Shown: in pieces, positions 1 through 7,223 of the stretch
How the letters are laid out: each line of letters opens with the position of its first letter
Numbering within the stretch: the stretch's first letter is position 1
Source: Lachnospiraceae bacterium
GTDB taxonomy: Bacteria; Bacillota; Clostridia; Lachnospirales; Lachnospiraceae
Length of the DNA stretch: 9,783 bases
Reading direction: 5' to 3'
Assembly (NCBI GenBank): GCA_024695225.1
Contig: JAILIO010000214.1
Span: 1 to 9,783 of the forward strand
The notes under the pieces: generated by a model
Databases searched by the model: none
Seen by the model: the letters and a program-made list of their open reading frames with translations, nothing else
What the model was told of the DNA's origin: nothing
Made by a program: the position numbers and the translations under genes

Positions 1-2189
1 AACTCAGGGTTGGCGGTGTCCTCGGAATACTTACAAGGATCCAGGGAGGTCAGCAGGGCGCGGCATCTGTGATCACCGAATGCACCAATAAGGGTAAGGT
101 CAGGGTAGAAGCTTCCGAAAGCATTAAAGCATATTGCCTCGATGTGGGAGGAGTCGTAGGTGAAGCCGGAACCCCTGACAACAGGGTCACTGTCACCAGC
201 GTGATGAAAGACAGCAACGGCAATAATTACACTATGGATGCGGGTAGCGTCGTAAAGTGCAAGAACATAAAGGATATATATGTGGGCACGAAGACTCTTA
301 ACGCATGGCTTTATGCGGGAGGAGTTGCAGGTAGTGGCAGTTTTTCCGAAAAGGAAGAGTTGAGCCATAAGGGCAGCGATTTCATTGACTGCAGCACAGA
401 GGAAGAGATTCTGGTTGAGATCAATAATATGCCTGACATCGGCAATTTCAGTCAATGGGAAACCCGACCCAAGTATACGGTGTTCCTGGGAGGCATGTCC
501 GGTACACTGGCATTCGGCTATGATTCAGGAGATAACAAGTCGGTCATAGCATGGAATGAAAAGGATACCGAGAATCCTGCAGTAGCATCTCCCATAACCC
601 TGAAGCAGTACGATGGCAGCAACACTGAATATGAGACGGGTGTTGCCATCGGAGGTGTCACCGGGTGTGTCATGGGATGTTATACAAGTATTTCCAAGGC
701 TGTTGTGTCTGAAAAGGCAAAGATCAAGGTGTCTTCACCTTCCCAGATCTCCACGGATAAGCTTTTGGCTATCGGCGGTGTAGCAGGAAGTGTGGAAGTG
801 CCATACAATTCAGGCAAGAACTATGTGTCTGATATGGATGTCAAAAACTCCATAGTTGTCAACTCGAAGATCTGGAGTGCCAAGGATAATGTGTTTATCG
901 GAGGCGTTACCGGGACAATGGTCTACGGTGAGATAGATAAGGCTTTCTGCTCCTGTGAGATCAAGGTATCCTCCAACCAGATCACAAACTCAAAAGAAAT
1001 GTATCTTGCGGGCATAGTAGGAAAAGACGGAAGAGACGATGCTGAATATATGTACAACATTGTGACCAACAGTACATACAAAGGGTTCCTCACTGTTGTC
1101 CCCGACAAATGGGTGCAGAACAGTGATGTCTATATGGGAGGGATCTCCGGAAGGATGATCACCCAGAGTGGACATGTGCGTTCCACAAACAATGTCAGGG
1201 ATGGGGCCATAATCACCGCAAAGATAGGTCATGTGAGCGATGGAAATGAGTTCTTTGTCGGAGGAGTCGCCGGGGCCTGCAAATATGGTGAAACTACCAT
1301 TGGCAGCACCGGGGTGGATGCATCCATAAACCTGTACAGGGCAGATAATGCGAAGATTGATATGGACAGCGGATCCGGGGTGTATGCCGGAGGCGCAGTG
1401 GGCTCTGCCGGTGAAAATACAAATTACGGGAATTTTGCCCTGAACAGTTCATATGTGACCTGTAACTTCAGAAATGCATTCTCGATCTCCGCAAATTCCC
1501 TTTCCGGGAACTACCTGGATGATAACGGAGTCTATGTGGGCGGACTTGCAGGCGAGAAGATGGGCGGCAGCATTCAGATGAAGAAGGCCTATGTGTCCGT
1601 CAGATTTAACGACGGAAGCGGTCATGACGCCTGGGGCACCAATGAAGGCATCATATTGTCCACAGACAGCGGGTCACCTCTGAACAGTGTCACTTTTGAA
1701 AACGCTTTCGCAGTTCAGAGAGCCTCCTATGCATTCACCGAATCCGTCAGCGTAAACGGGTTTATATATGACGGATATCAGATGGCACCGTATTTCTACC
1801 AGTACACAGGCGCTAAACCTGATACACAGGGCAGCTCCATGTACGCCAAATTCTACACCGGTGATGCAGGAGGAGAGGAAGACGGCACTATAGAGATCGC
1901 AGATTATAACTTTAAGTACAATGGATACAACACCTTCCCTGTACAGGGCTGCGTTGTAACATCCCTTGGAAACGATGTGGACTTCACAGACATGGCATAC
2001 GACTTCCTGACCGTCGATTCATCAGGCTGGTCAAAGAAGGAAAGCTACATTTATCCTGTGCTCAGTGTCAACGGAAACACCGAGGCCACCGGGCATATGA
2101 AGAGGGAAACGGTATGGCCCATGTATATAGGTACTTCGGGAAGACAGGCTTCAAAGACGCTTGATATCATCAGTAATCTGTTTCACTGA
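1..2189 (+). CDS. GLUG-type glycine-repeat surface protein (5' partial)
   Basis: The reading frame is open from base 3 to the stop at 2187-2189, so the gene starts upstream; the GTG at 69 is an internal Val codon, because a further repeat motif is encoded before it. About 729 residues are visible. They are rich in Gly, Ser, Asn, Val and Tyr, and carry at least 12 copies of a hydrophobic-Gly-Gly-hydrophobic-x-Gly motif (such as IGGVTG, AGGVAG, VGGLAG) every 37-57 residues, as in GLUG-motif extracellular beta-rich proteins. After the last repeat come about 215 residues without the motif. They include a Trp (2028-2030) followed by YPVL (2052-2063), an ending often seen beside GLUG repeats. No C-terminal membrane helix, LPXTG or cell-wall-binding module is visible, so any anchor must be N-terminal. 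The location just ahead of pilus motor genes suggests a surface or pilus-associated adhesin; this is inference. Repeat class fairly sure, function unknown. Confidence 0.75.
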   Translation, partial: LRVGGVLGILTRIQGGQQGAASVITECTNKGKVRVEASESIKAYCLDVGGVVGEAGTPDNRVTVTSVMKDSNGNNYTMDAGSVVKCKNIKDIYVGTKTLNAWLYAGGVAGSGSFSEKEELSHKGSDFIDCSTEEEILVEINNMPDIGNFSQWETRPKYTVFLGGMSGTLAFGYDSGDNKSVIAWNEKDTENPAVASPITLKQYDGSNTEYETGVAIGGVTGCVMGCYTSISKAVVSEKAKIKVSSPSQISTDKLLAIGGVAGSVEVPYNSGKNYVSDMDVKNSIVVNSKIWSAKDNVFIGGVTGTMVYGEIDKAFCSCEIKVSSNQITNSKEMYLAGIVGKDGRDDAEYMYNIVTNSTYKGFLTVVPDKWVQNSDVYMGGISGRMITQSGHVRSTNNVRDGAIITAKIGHVSDGNEFFVGGVAGACKYGETTIGSTGVDASINLYRADNAKIDMDSGSGVYAGGAVGSAGENTNYGNFALNSSYVTCNFRNAFSISANSLSGNYLDDNGVYVGGLAGEKMGGSIQMKKAYVSVRFNDGSGHDAWGTNEGIILSTDSGSPLNSVTFENAFAVQRASYAFTESVSVNGFIYDGYQMAPYFYQYTGAKPDTQGSSMYAKFYTGDAGGEEDGTIEIADYNFKYNGYNTFPVQGCVVTSLGNDVDFTDMAYDFLTVDSSGWSKKESYIYPVLSVNGNTEATGHMKRETVWPMYIGTSGRQASKTLDIISNLFH
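12..1556 (+). repeat. Twelve degenerate GG-h-x-G protein repeats
   Basis: The Gly-Gly codon pairs of the repeat begin at about 12, 147, 318, 489, 651, 774, 900, 1011 (here Ala-Gly), 1137, 1260, 1389 and 1539. Spacings are 45, 57, 57, 54, 41, 42, 37, 42, 41, 43 and 50 residues. The repeats are conserved only around the glycine motif and differ at DNA level, so they are old protein repeats and not a recent tandem DNA duplication. Confidence 0.75.
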
Positions 2190-2220
2190 TAATAGGGGGA
2201 TCTTTACTGAAAATGAAAGC

Positions 2221-2227
2221 AGGTGAG
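2221..2227 (+). promoter_or_regulatory. Ribosome binding site deciding the 2231 start
   Basis: AGGTGAG lies 3 nt before the ATG at 2231. It matches the 3' half of the AAGGAGGTGATC consensus, for which this close spacing is normal. The upstream in-frame ATG at 2213 has only AGGGGG some 13 nt away, so 2231 is preferred. Confidence 0.6.
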
Positions 2228-2230
2228 AAT

Positions 2231-2983
2231 ATGAAAAAAGCAGAGGGAAGGGGACTTATCACATTGATGTGTGGTCTGGCTGTGGCTGCATTTATCGCAG
2301 TGTCTGCCCCGGCGTGGCTGAACGCTGAAGGAGATCAAAAAACAGCTTCAGAGAATGCCCTTGAGACCATAAATGAGAGCGTTGCAACAACTTCTTTAAA
2401 CAAGCTCTACACAGAGGGGCTGCTTCTTCCGGGTGCCACAGGTCCCATAACAAAGCTGATCCCCAAAAATGATCCGGATCATTACGGAGTCAGATCACTT
2501 TTGATCCTCAGGGGGCTGGGTTATGATTATGTTCAGGATATTGTGAAGTACGGAGGCCTCTGGTTCATCGAAGAGGACGGGTCGTTTGCAGTGCATCCCC
2601 TGTATTATGCGGTGGACGAGAAGGGAGACTTTTCTGTCTGGATCACAAAGGCAAAGCTTTCCGATGTTACTATGGACAATTTCAAAGAAGCCATGGATCT
2701 GTCAGGAAACCAGCTGATAAGATCCGGTGATATAAAGGATCCTACAGAGGAGACAGAGACCGCAGAAAAGAAGGAGACGGAGGAAGAGACTGAAACTGCG
2801 GAGGAATCCTCTTCAGAGCCTTCGGAAGAGAGCAAGACTCCCACTGTTTCAGAGAATGCTGCGGGAAGTGGAAGCGGATCCGGAAGTTCAGAGTCAGGGA
2901 CTTCCGCAGAGACAACTACAGCGACAGAATCGTCTGCAGCCTCTGAGAGTGCTTCGGCGTCAACTACAGCAGCAGTAAATTGA
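2231..2983 (+). CDS. Exported or membrane-anchored protein with acidic Ser/Thr-rich tail
   Basis: I do not recognise this 250-residue protein. It begins with a short positive stretch (MKK) and a single hydrophobic segment at about residues 9-30, either a signal peptide (possible cleavage after V-S-A, residue 26) or an N-terminal anchor. The segment begins after G8 (GLITLM), faintly like a prepilin, but lacks Glu at +5. Residues 35-168 form a globular domain with several aromatic residues. From about 170 to the end the chain is low complexity: Glu/Thr-rich, then Gly-Ser, then Ser/Thr/Ala, resembling a flexible, possibly glycosylated surface linker. The upstream ATG at 2213 would give 256 residues, but the start at 2231 has the better ribosome site and a more typical N-terminus. 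The gene lies 41 nt after the GLUG-repeat gene and 17 nt before pilT, which suggests a pilus or surface role without proving one. Confidence 0.8.
   Translation: MKKAEGRGLITLMCGLAVAAFIAVSAPAWLNAEGDQKTASENALETINESVATTSLNKLYTEGLLLPGATGPITKLIPKNDPDHYGVRSLLILRGLGYDYVQDIVKYGGLWFIEEDGSFAVHPLYYAVDEKGDFSVWITKAKLSDVTMDNFKEAMDLSGNQLIRSGDIKDPTEETETAEKKETEEETETAEESSSEPSEESKTPTVSENAAGSGSGSGSSESGTSAETTTATESSAASESASASTTAAVN
2747..2980 (+). repeat. Low-complexity coding tail (EETETAE repeat, Gly-Ser, Ser/Thr/Ala)
   Basis: The heptapeptide EETETAE occurs at 2747-2767 and again at 2783-2803, encoded with different synonymous codons. It is followed by a Ser/Glu block, a Gly-Ser block near 2860-2890, and a Ser/Thr/Ala block to the stop. 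The charge runs from strongly acidic to neutral. Such tails usually act as spacers on the cell surface. Confidence 0.7.
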
Positions 2984-2987
2984 TATC

Positions 2988-2992
2988 GGAGG
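2988..2992 (+). promoter_or_regulatory. Ribosome binding site supporting the pilT TTG start
   Basis: GGAGG sits 8 nt before TTG at 3001. An in-frame TAG at 2995-2997 rules out any upstream start, and the next in-frame ATG is about 100 codons downstream, inside the conserved domain. Confidence 0.75.
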
Positions 2993-3000
2993 AATAGAAG

Positions 3001-4053
3001 TTGTACGACATAGAACAGCTTATCGCAAAATCTGCAGCTCTTGGCGGGTCTGACGTACATATAGTCTACGGACTTCCGCCCAAATGCAGGGTAGACGGTG
3101 TCCCTGTGAACATCGAGGATGCAGTCCTCACAGATGAAGACTGTGTCGGGATTGCAAAGCAGCTTGCAGGGGAAGATTATTCCAAGATCGAGAAGATAGG
3201 AGAACTGGATCTGGCCCGTTCCATAGCCGGAGAGAGAGTCCGTATAAATCTCTTCAGACAGCAGGGACATGTATCGGGAGCTCTCAGGATACTGTCTAAC
3301 AAGATACCCATGCTGGATTCTCTGGGGCTTCCTCCCGCGGTAAAAGAGTTTCCAAAGTACAACAAAGGCATCGTTCTGGTGACCGGTGAGACGGGATCCG
3401 GCAAATCCACCACCCTTGCCGCCATATTGAACCAGATCAATCACACAAGGAAGGAACATATAATCACTCTGGAGGATCCTATCGAGTATATTTATTCACC
3501 CGATCAGTGCATCATAAACCAGCGTGAGATAGGCAGTGATACGGAGAGTTATGCGGACGGACTCAGAGCTATACTTCGTGAGGACCCGGACATAATCCTT
3601 ATCGGTGAAATGCGTGATATGGTATCTATGGAGATAGCACTTACAGCTGCTGAAACCGGACATCTGGTCTTTGCCACACTGCATACCAATTCGGCTCCGG
3701 ATTCCATAGACCGTATAGTCGGAACATTCCCGGCTGAGAGGCAGCAGCAGATCAGGATCCAGCTTTCCACCACAATAAAAGCCATTCTGTCCCAGCAACT
3801 TTTGCCCAGAGCATCGGGACATGGAAGGATAGTTGCAGTTGAATGCATGATATCCACCGCCAGTATTCAGAATCTGATAAGAGAGGGAAAAACTCCCCAG
3901 ATGCAGTCCTATATGCTTTCCGATTCGGAGAAGGGGAGCATCACCATGGACAACTGCCTTATCAGGATGGCCATGAACCGGGATATAACGCCCTCAGTTG
4001 CCATCGATGCTGCAAACGATATCGAATATGTGAGGAAGAAACTTCTGATATGA
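3001..4053 (+). CDS. pilT: Type IV pilus retraction ATPase PilT
   Basis: This is the cytoplasmic hexameric ATPase that disassembles type IV pili and powers retraction and twitching. The 350 residues match the usual PilT length. The N-terminal domain has the typical opening with SDVHI at 17-21. The motor domain has Walker A GETGSGKST (129-137, K135), the Asp box TLEDPIE (156-162), Walker B DPDIILIGEMRD (195-206) and the His box TGHLVFATLHTN (219-230). IQNLIREGKTPQMQ (289-302) corresponds to the AIRNLIRE signature that marks true PilT proteins and is needed for retraction. There is no MshEN domain and no cysteine zinc site, unlike PilB. Translation starts at TTG, with GGAGG 8 nt upstream. It follows the unknown exported protein by 17 nt and precedes pilB by 111 nt. 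All catalytic motifs look intact. It could in principle be a paralogue such as PilU, but nothing favours that. Confidence 0.96.
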   Translation: MYDIEQLIAKSAALGGSDVHIVYGLPPKCRVDGVPVNIEDAVLTDEDCVGIAKQLAGEDYSKIEKIGELDLARSIAGERVRINLFRQQGHVSGALRILSNKIPMLDSLGLPPAVKEFPKYNKGIVLVTGETGSGKSTTLAAILNQINHTRKEHIITLEDPIEYIYSPDQCIINQREIGSDTESYADGLRAILREDPDIILIGEMRDMVSMEIALTAAETGHLVFATLHTNSAPDSIDRIVGTFPAERQQQIRIQLSTTIKAILSQQLLPRASGHGRIVAVECMISTASIQNLIREGKTPQMQSYMLSDSEKGSITMDNCLIRMAMNRDITPSVAIDAANDIEYVRKKLLI

Positions 4054-4164
4054 TCCGGGGATGGATTGCTTTTTCGGATATATATCGTGAGATTTATGGA
4101 ACAGGTTGTTGAGGGTGTTTTTGTGCCGGAGTGTATGTACATTTTTCGGGAAGGGGTAGGATAA
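4054..4164 (+). other. pilT-pilB gap with open in-frame stretch
   Basis: This 111-nt gap is the longest in the window. I see no convincing terminator hairpin with a U-run and no promoter with acceptable spacing. In the frame shared by pilT and pilB it stays open from the pilT TGA to the TAA at 4162-4164, which abuts the pilB GTG. It contains a possible 22-codon ORF from ATG 4096, but this has only a weak ribosome site (GTGAG). Its composition is T/G-rich. It may be a leader region, the remnant of a longer gene, or chance. Confidence 0.4.
4151..4157 (+). promoter_or_regulatory. Ribosome binding site for the pilB GTG start
   Basis: AAGGGGT lies 7 nt before GTG at 4165. A TAA immediately before the GTG prevents any upstream extension, and the next in-frame ATG (4189) would remove the conserved RLG motif at residues 5-7. 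Confidence 0.6.
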
Positions 4165-5856
4165 GTGAAGAGTATCAGGCTCGGAGATATGCTGATCGAG
4201 ATGGGGCTTATTACCGAAGATCAGCTGAAGGAATCGCTTGCGTACCAGAAGGAGCACGGTCTCAGACTGGGACAGGCTCTTATTGAACAGAAGATCATTT
4301 CGGAAAACCAGTTGATCCACGCGCTGAATGTGCAGCTGGGTATCGACTATATAGATCTGTCCAAGACTGACATTTCACCTGAGATGTCCAAGTTTATTCC
4401 AAAGAATCTGGCCAAGAAGGAACAGATAGTCCCGGTCAGGGTTTACAAGGGCAATCTGTATCTGGCTATGGCGGATCCTTTGAACTTCGTTGCCTTAGAG
4501 AATGCAAGGAATATCTCCGGCAAGCAGATCATACCCATGATCGCCTCCAGAGTTGCCGTGGACCGCTCCATAAATCTCCTGTATGAAAATGTGGGCGCGG
4601 CAGAGGCCATGGCCCAGATGAGAGAAGAGGCAGGAATTCCCGAAAAGGCTGTGGAAGTCCCTGAGATAACCGATTCCGATCAGGACAGCGCTCCTACCAT
4701 CAGGCTTGTGAACTCCATCATAGAGAGAGCCTTTTCGGAGAAATGCTCGGATATCCATTTCGAACCCACCAAGACAGACATGAATATCAGGATGCGTATA
4801 GACGGCAGACTTCACAAGGTCATGGTGATCCCTCAGGATCTTAAAGACTCGGTTGTCTCCAGGATAAAGGTCATGTCCCATATGGATATCGTCGAGAGGC
4901 GTATCCCTCAGGACGGACGTATCGGGATGAAGCTCAGAGGCGAAGAACTGGATATGCGTGTGAACACCCTTCCCACCATCTACGGTGAAAAGGTGTGTAT
5001 CCGACTTTTGGGACGTGACGCCGGTATGCTTAACAGAAAAGGTATCGGCATGGTCTTTGACGAAGACAACAAGAAGGTCGACAGACTGCTGGCCAACACA
5101 TCCGGCGTTATCATGATCGTGGGTCCCACCGGTTCAGGTAAATCCTCCACCATGTTCACCCTGATCCACGAGCTTTTAAATGAACACACCAATCTGGTAA
5201 CTCTTGAAGACCCGGTTGAGTACAATATCGACGGGGCCACACAGGTCCAGATAAATGAGAAGGTCGGCCTTACATTCGCAAGCGGACTCAGGGCTATCCT
5301 GAGACAGGACCCTGACATCATCGCAGTGGGAGAGATCCGTGACGGTGAGACCGCAGAGATTGCAATGAGAGCTGCCATCACCGGCCATCTGGTCATAACC
5401 ACCATACATACCGAGGATGCCGTGTCTGCAGTTGACAGACTTAAGGATATGGGAGTTGAGCCTTATCTCATGGCCGCAGGTCTCAGAGGTGTCATATCCC
5501 AGAGGCTTCTCAGGAGAGTATGCCCCGTCTGTAAGGAAGAATATATTCCGGAACCCAAGATGATCGAGTTTTCCGAGATCCCTCCGGATCCTGCCCGTAT
5601 CTATTACAGGGGCAAGGGCTGTGATATGTGCTTTAACTCAGGTTATAAGGGGCGTATAGGCGCCTTTGAGATCCTGCTCATGAACGACGAGCTGAGGCGT
5701 GTGATCACCCACGACGGTGATAAACAGGATTTCACCGAGGCGGCCAGGCGTTCCGGATTCGGATATGTATCAATGCTGGAAAATGCCCATAAGCTTGTGG
5801 ATCAGGGTATCACCACAGTTGAAGAGATATGTCGTACGATTGCTGTTACTGACTGA
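4165..5856 (+). CDS. pilB: Type IV pilus extension ATPase PilB
   Basis: This is the cytoplasmic hexameric ATPase (GspE/PilB family) that drives pilin polymerisation through the platform protein PilC. At 563 residues it has normal length. Residues 5-28 and 34-57 are tandem MshEN motifs (RLGxxL...L...L..Q), the c-di-GMP-binding type; the first is a full match, while the second has Lys43 where Gly is expected. The N2 domain includes SDIHFEP (195-201). The motor has Walker A GPTGSGKSS (320-328, K326), the Asp box TLEDPVE (346-352), Walker B DPDIIAVGEIRD (382-393) and the His box TGHLVITTIHT (406-416). Cysteines 453, 456, 486 and 489 form the CxxC...CxxC zinc site typical of PilB/GspE and absent from PilT. 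Start is GTG, fixed by the preceding TAA. The next gene begins 3 nt after the stop, so the two are probably cotranslated. A type II secretion GspE is the alternative, but the adjacent pilT favours PilB. Confidence 0.96.
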   Translation: MKSIRLGDMLIEMGLITEDQLKESLAYQKEHGLRLGQALIEQKIISENQLIHALNVQLGIDYIDLSKTDISPEMSKFIPKNLAKKEQIVPVRVYKGNLYLAMADPLNFVALENARNISGKQIIPMIASRVAVDRSINLLYENVGAAEAMAQMREEAGIPEKAVEVPEITDSDQDSAPTIRLVNSIIERAFSEKCSDIHFEPTKTDMNIRMRIDGRLHKVMVIPQDLKDSVVSRIKVMSHMDIVERRIPQDGRIGMKLRGEELDMRVNTLPTIYGEKVCIRLLGRDAGMLNRKGIGMVFDEDNKKVDRLLANTSGVIMIVGPTGSGKSSTMFTLIHELLNEHTNLVTLEDPVEYNIDGATQVQINEKVGLTFASGLRAILRQDPDIIAVGEIRDGETAEIAMRAAITGHLVITTIHTEDAVSAVDRLKDMGVEPYLMAAGLRGVISQRLLRRVCPVCKEEYIPEPKMIEFSEIPPDPARIYYRGKGCDMCFNSGYKGRIGAFEILLMNDELRRVITHDGDKQDFTEAARRSGFGYVSMLENAHKLVDQGITTVEEICRTIAVTD

Positions 5857-5859
5857 CGA

Positions 5860-6642
5860 ATGGATGCAAATATGATGAACAGTATTGTCAAAAAATTAAG
5901 ATCTGAAAGTGGTGCAACGCTGATGCTGGCGCTTTTGATGTTTATCATGTGCGCTGTGGCAGGCAGTATCATACTGGCAGCCGGCACGGCTACAGCCGGA
6001 AGGAAGGCTAACGGCGCTTCCGGTACCCAGGGAAAGGCAGATCAGGATTATTACACCATGTCCTCCGCAGTGAGGGTCGTTCGTGACCAGTTTGAGGGCG
6101 GGATGGTCTTTGTCATGGGAACAGCTGCAGAAAGCGACACAAAGGATACCTATGCGGATAGCGATTTCACATGGAAGTATCTTTCAGCCCAGAAGGACGA
6201 CACCGGAGAAAAATATCTGATAGGATCTACAAAATATGACAACGAGTCTGATATCTGGAAGCTTTCAGCCTTTGACACCACATCCACCTGCGAGCTTGAA
6301 AAATTTGTGACAGGGGAAAAGACGGATTCCAAGGCTACATATTACCTTGCCCTCAACAGTCCCAATCCCGACGGAGTGGATGTGTATACCGCAAAGTGTG
6401 ATGTGTCCATGGATACCAGCACATATAGCATAAGGGTTGAGATGACTCTTTGTGACAATTCCGGAACTGCCGTGAAGACCATATCGGGAGAGAATGAAGT
6501 CCTTATTTTCCCTGCATCCATAAGAGAGTATGACGATGAAGTGAAGAAAGCGGGGGGAAAGGATTTTTCGGGGAGCACGCTCACAGAAGATACCAGGATA
6601 AGGAGACGTCTTATCAGCTGGGGAGAGGGGACGCCGGAATAA
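5860..6642 (+). CDS. PilX/GspK-like minor pilin lacking Glu5
   Basis: This 260-residue protein has a prepilin-like N-terminus: a basic leader (KKLRSESG), Gly18 as the probable peptidase site, then a hydrophobic helix at about 19-42. The mature start A-T-L-M-L has Leu at position 5 in place of the conserved Glu. Together with the large periplasm/exterior-type domain and the first place in a minor pilin set, this resembles PilX and GspK, the tip subunits of pilus and pseudopilus complexes, where Glu5 is naturally missing in GspK. The exported domain is polar and rich in Asp, Thr and Ser, with no motif I recognise. Translation probably begins at 5860 by coupling with pilB, whose stop lies 3 nt upstream; no clear ribosome site exists, and ATGs at 5872 and 5875 are alternatives. 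The next pilin-like gene starts 1 nt after the stop. Pilin-like class fairly sure; exact family assignment tentative. Confidence 0.78.
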   Translation: MDANMMNSIVKKLRSESGATLMLALLMFIMCAVAGSIILAAGTATAGRKANGASGTQGKADQDYYTMSSAVRVVRDQFEGGMVFVMGTAAESDTKDTYADSDFTWKYLSAQKDDTGEKYLIGSTKYDNESDIWKLSAFDTTSTCELEKFVTGEKTDSKATYYLALNSPNPDGVDVYTAKCDVSMDTSTYSIRVEMTLCDNSGTAVKTISGENEVLIFPASIREYDDEVKKAGGKDFSGSTLTEDTRIRRRLISWGEGTPE

Positions 6643-6643
6643 T

Positions 6644-7216
6644 ATGAAAAGAATAGCCGGGAAATTAAAAAACACATCCGGGTTTTCACTGTTTGAGACG
6701 TTGCTGGCTGTTTTGCTCATCGGCATGATGTGCGTGATCGTGGGCGGCGGCACGATAACCGTGAAGAACGCCTATGACAGGATGGTAAAAAAAGAGAATG
6801 CGGTGACACTCTGTTCCACCATCGAGATCAAACTGGATTCGGAACTGAGATCCGCTGAGTACAGGGATACTTTGAGCGACGGTACCATCGTCTATGTGAG
6901 TCACACTCCGGGATCCTACGGCGGTATGGTGGTTGGTCTCACACAGGATCCGCTGGACAATATCATAAAGATGCATTTCTACACAAAAGACGGAGATGCA
7001 TGGAAGGATATGTCGGAATTGTCAGGTGACAAGAAACAGGATCCCGTGCCCATACTTCCCGTGGATACTTTTACCGACGGATTGAAAGCAGATCTCACCC
7101 TTACACATGACGAAGGGGCGGGTACTTATTATTTCAAGGTTGAGATAGTGAACGGGGACAGTTCTGATGCCACTGTGCTTGCAGATGTTGAGAGGACGGT
7201 CAAACCGAAATATTGA
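6644..7216 (+). CDS. Type IV minor prepilin or pseudopilin
   Basis: This 190-residue protein starts with a 13-residue leader ending in Gly, then FSLFETLLAVLLIG, the canonical class III (type IV) prepilin signal with Phe at mature position 1 and Glu18 at position 5. The membrane helix covers about residues 14-37. The C-terminal domain is mixed and beta-rich in appearance (MVVGLTQ, IIKMHFYT, YYFKVEIV). A prepilin peptidase would cleave after Gly13 and the protein would join the pilus or its initiation complex. Its length and place in the cluster suit a PilW/GspJ- or PilV/GspI-type minor pilin; I cannot decide which. The ATG is 1 nt after the previous stop with no strong ribosome site, implying coupled translation. 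Confidence 0.85.
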   Translation: MKRIAGKLKNTSGFSLFETLLAVLLIGMMCVIVGGGTITVKNAYDRMVKKENAVTLCSTIEIKLDSELRSAEYRDTLSDGTIVYVSHTPGSYGGMVVGLTQDPLDNIIKMHFYTKDGDAWKDMSELSGDKKQDPVPILPVDTFTDGLKADLTLTHDEGAGTYYFKVEIVNGDSSDATVLADVERTVKPKY

Positions 7217-7221
7217 GGCGA
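7215..7221 (+). promoter_or_regulatory. Ribosome binding site deciding the 7224 start
   Basis: GAGGCGA overlaps the stop codon of the preceding gene (7214-7216) and precedes ATG 7224 by 2 nt; its GAGG core is 5 nt from the ATG. It supports starting there and not at the upstream in-frame ATG at 7167. Confidence 0.55.
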
Positions 7222-7223
7222 GT

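Noticed and set aside
69..71. GTG 69 as the true start of the first gene
   Set aside because: The frame is open to base 3 and encodes another repeat (RVGGVLG) before it, so the gene is cut by the window edge.
2605..3459. 284-codon open frame on the - strand
   Set aside because: It lies opposite the low-complexity tail and the pilT N-terminal half; its Ser/Val runs are the antisense of Glu/Thr/Ser codons. The + strand proteins are clearly real.
3843..4112. 89-codon + strand frame overlapping the end of pilT
   Set aside because: It is out of frame with the conserved PilT C-terminus, has His/Tyr-rich random composition and no ribosome site.
4054..4164. Terminator or promoter between pilT and pilB
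   Set aside because: The best hairpin has only a 4-bp stem (TCCG/CGGA). A TTGTTG / TATGTA pair has a 22-nt spacer, too long for a sigma-70 type promoter.
7167..7223. Upstream extension of the 128-residue minor pilin
   Set aside because: It would overlap the previous gene and put 19 extra residues before a perfect prepilin leader; ATG 7224 has its own ribosome site.
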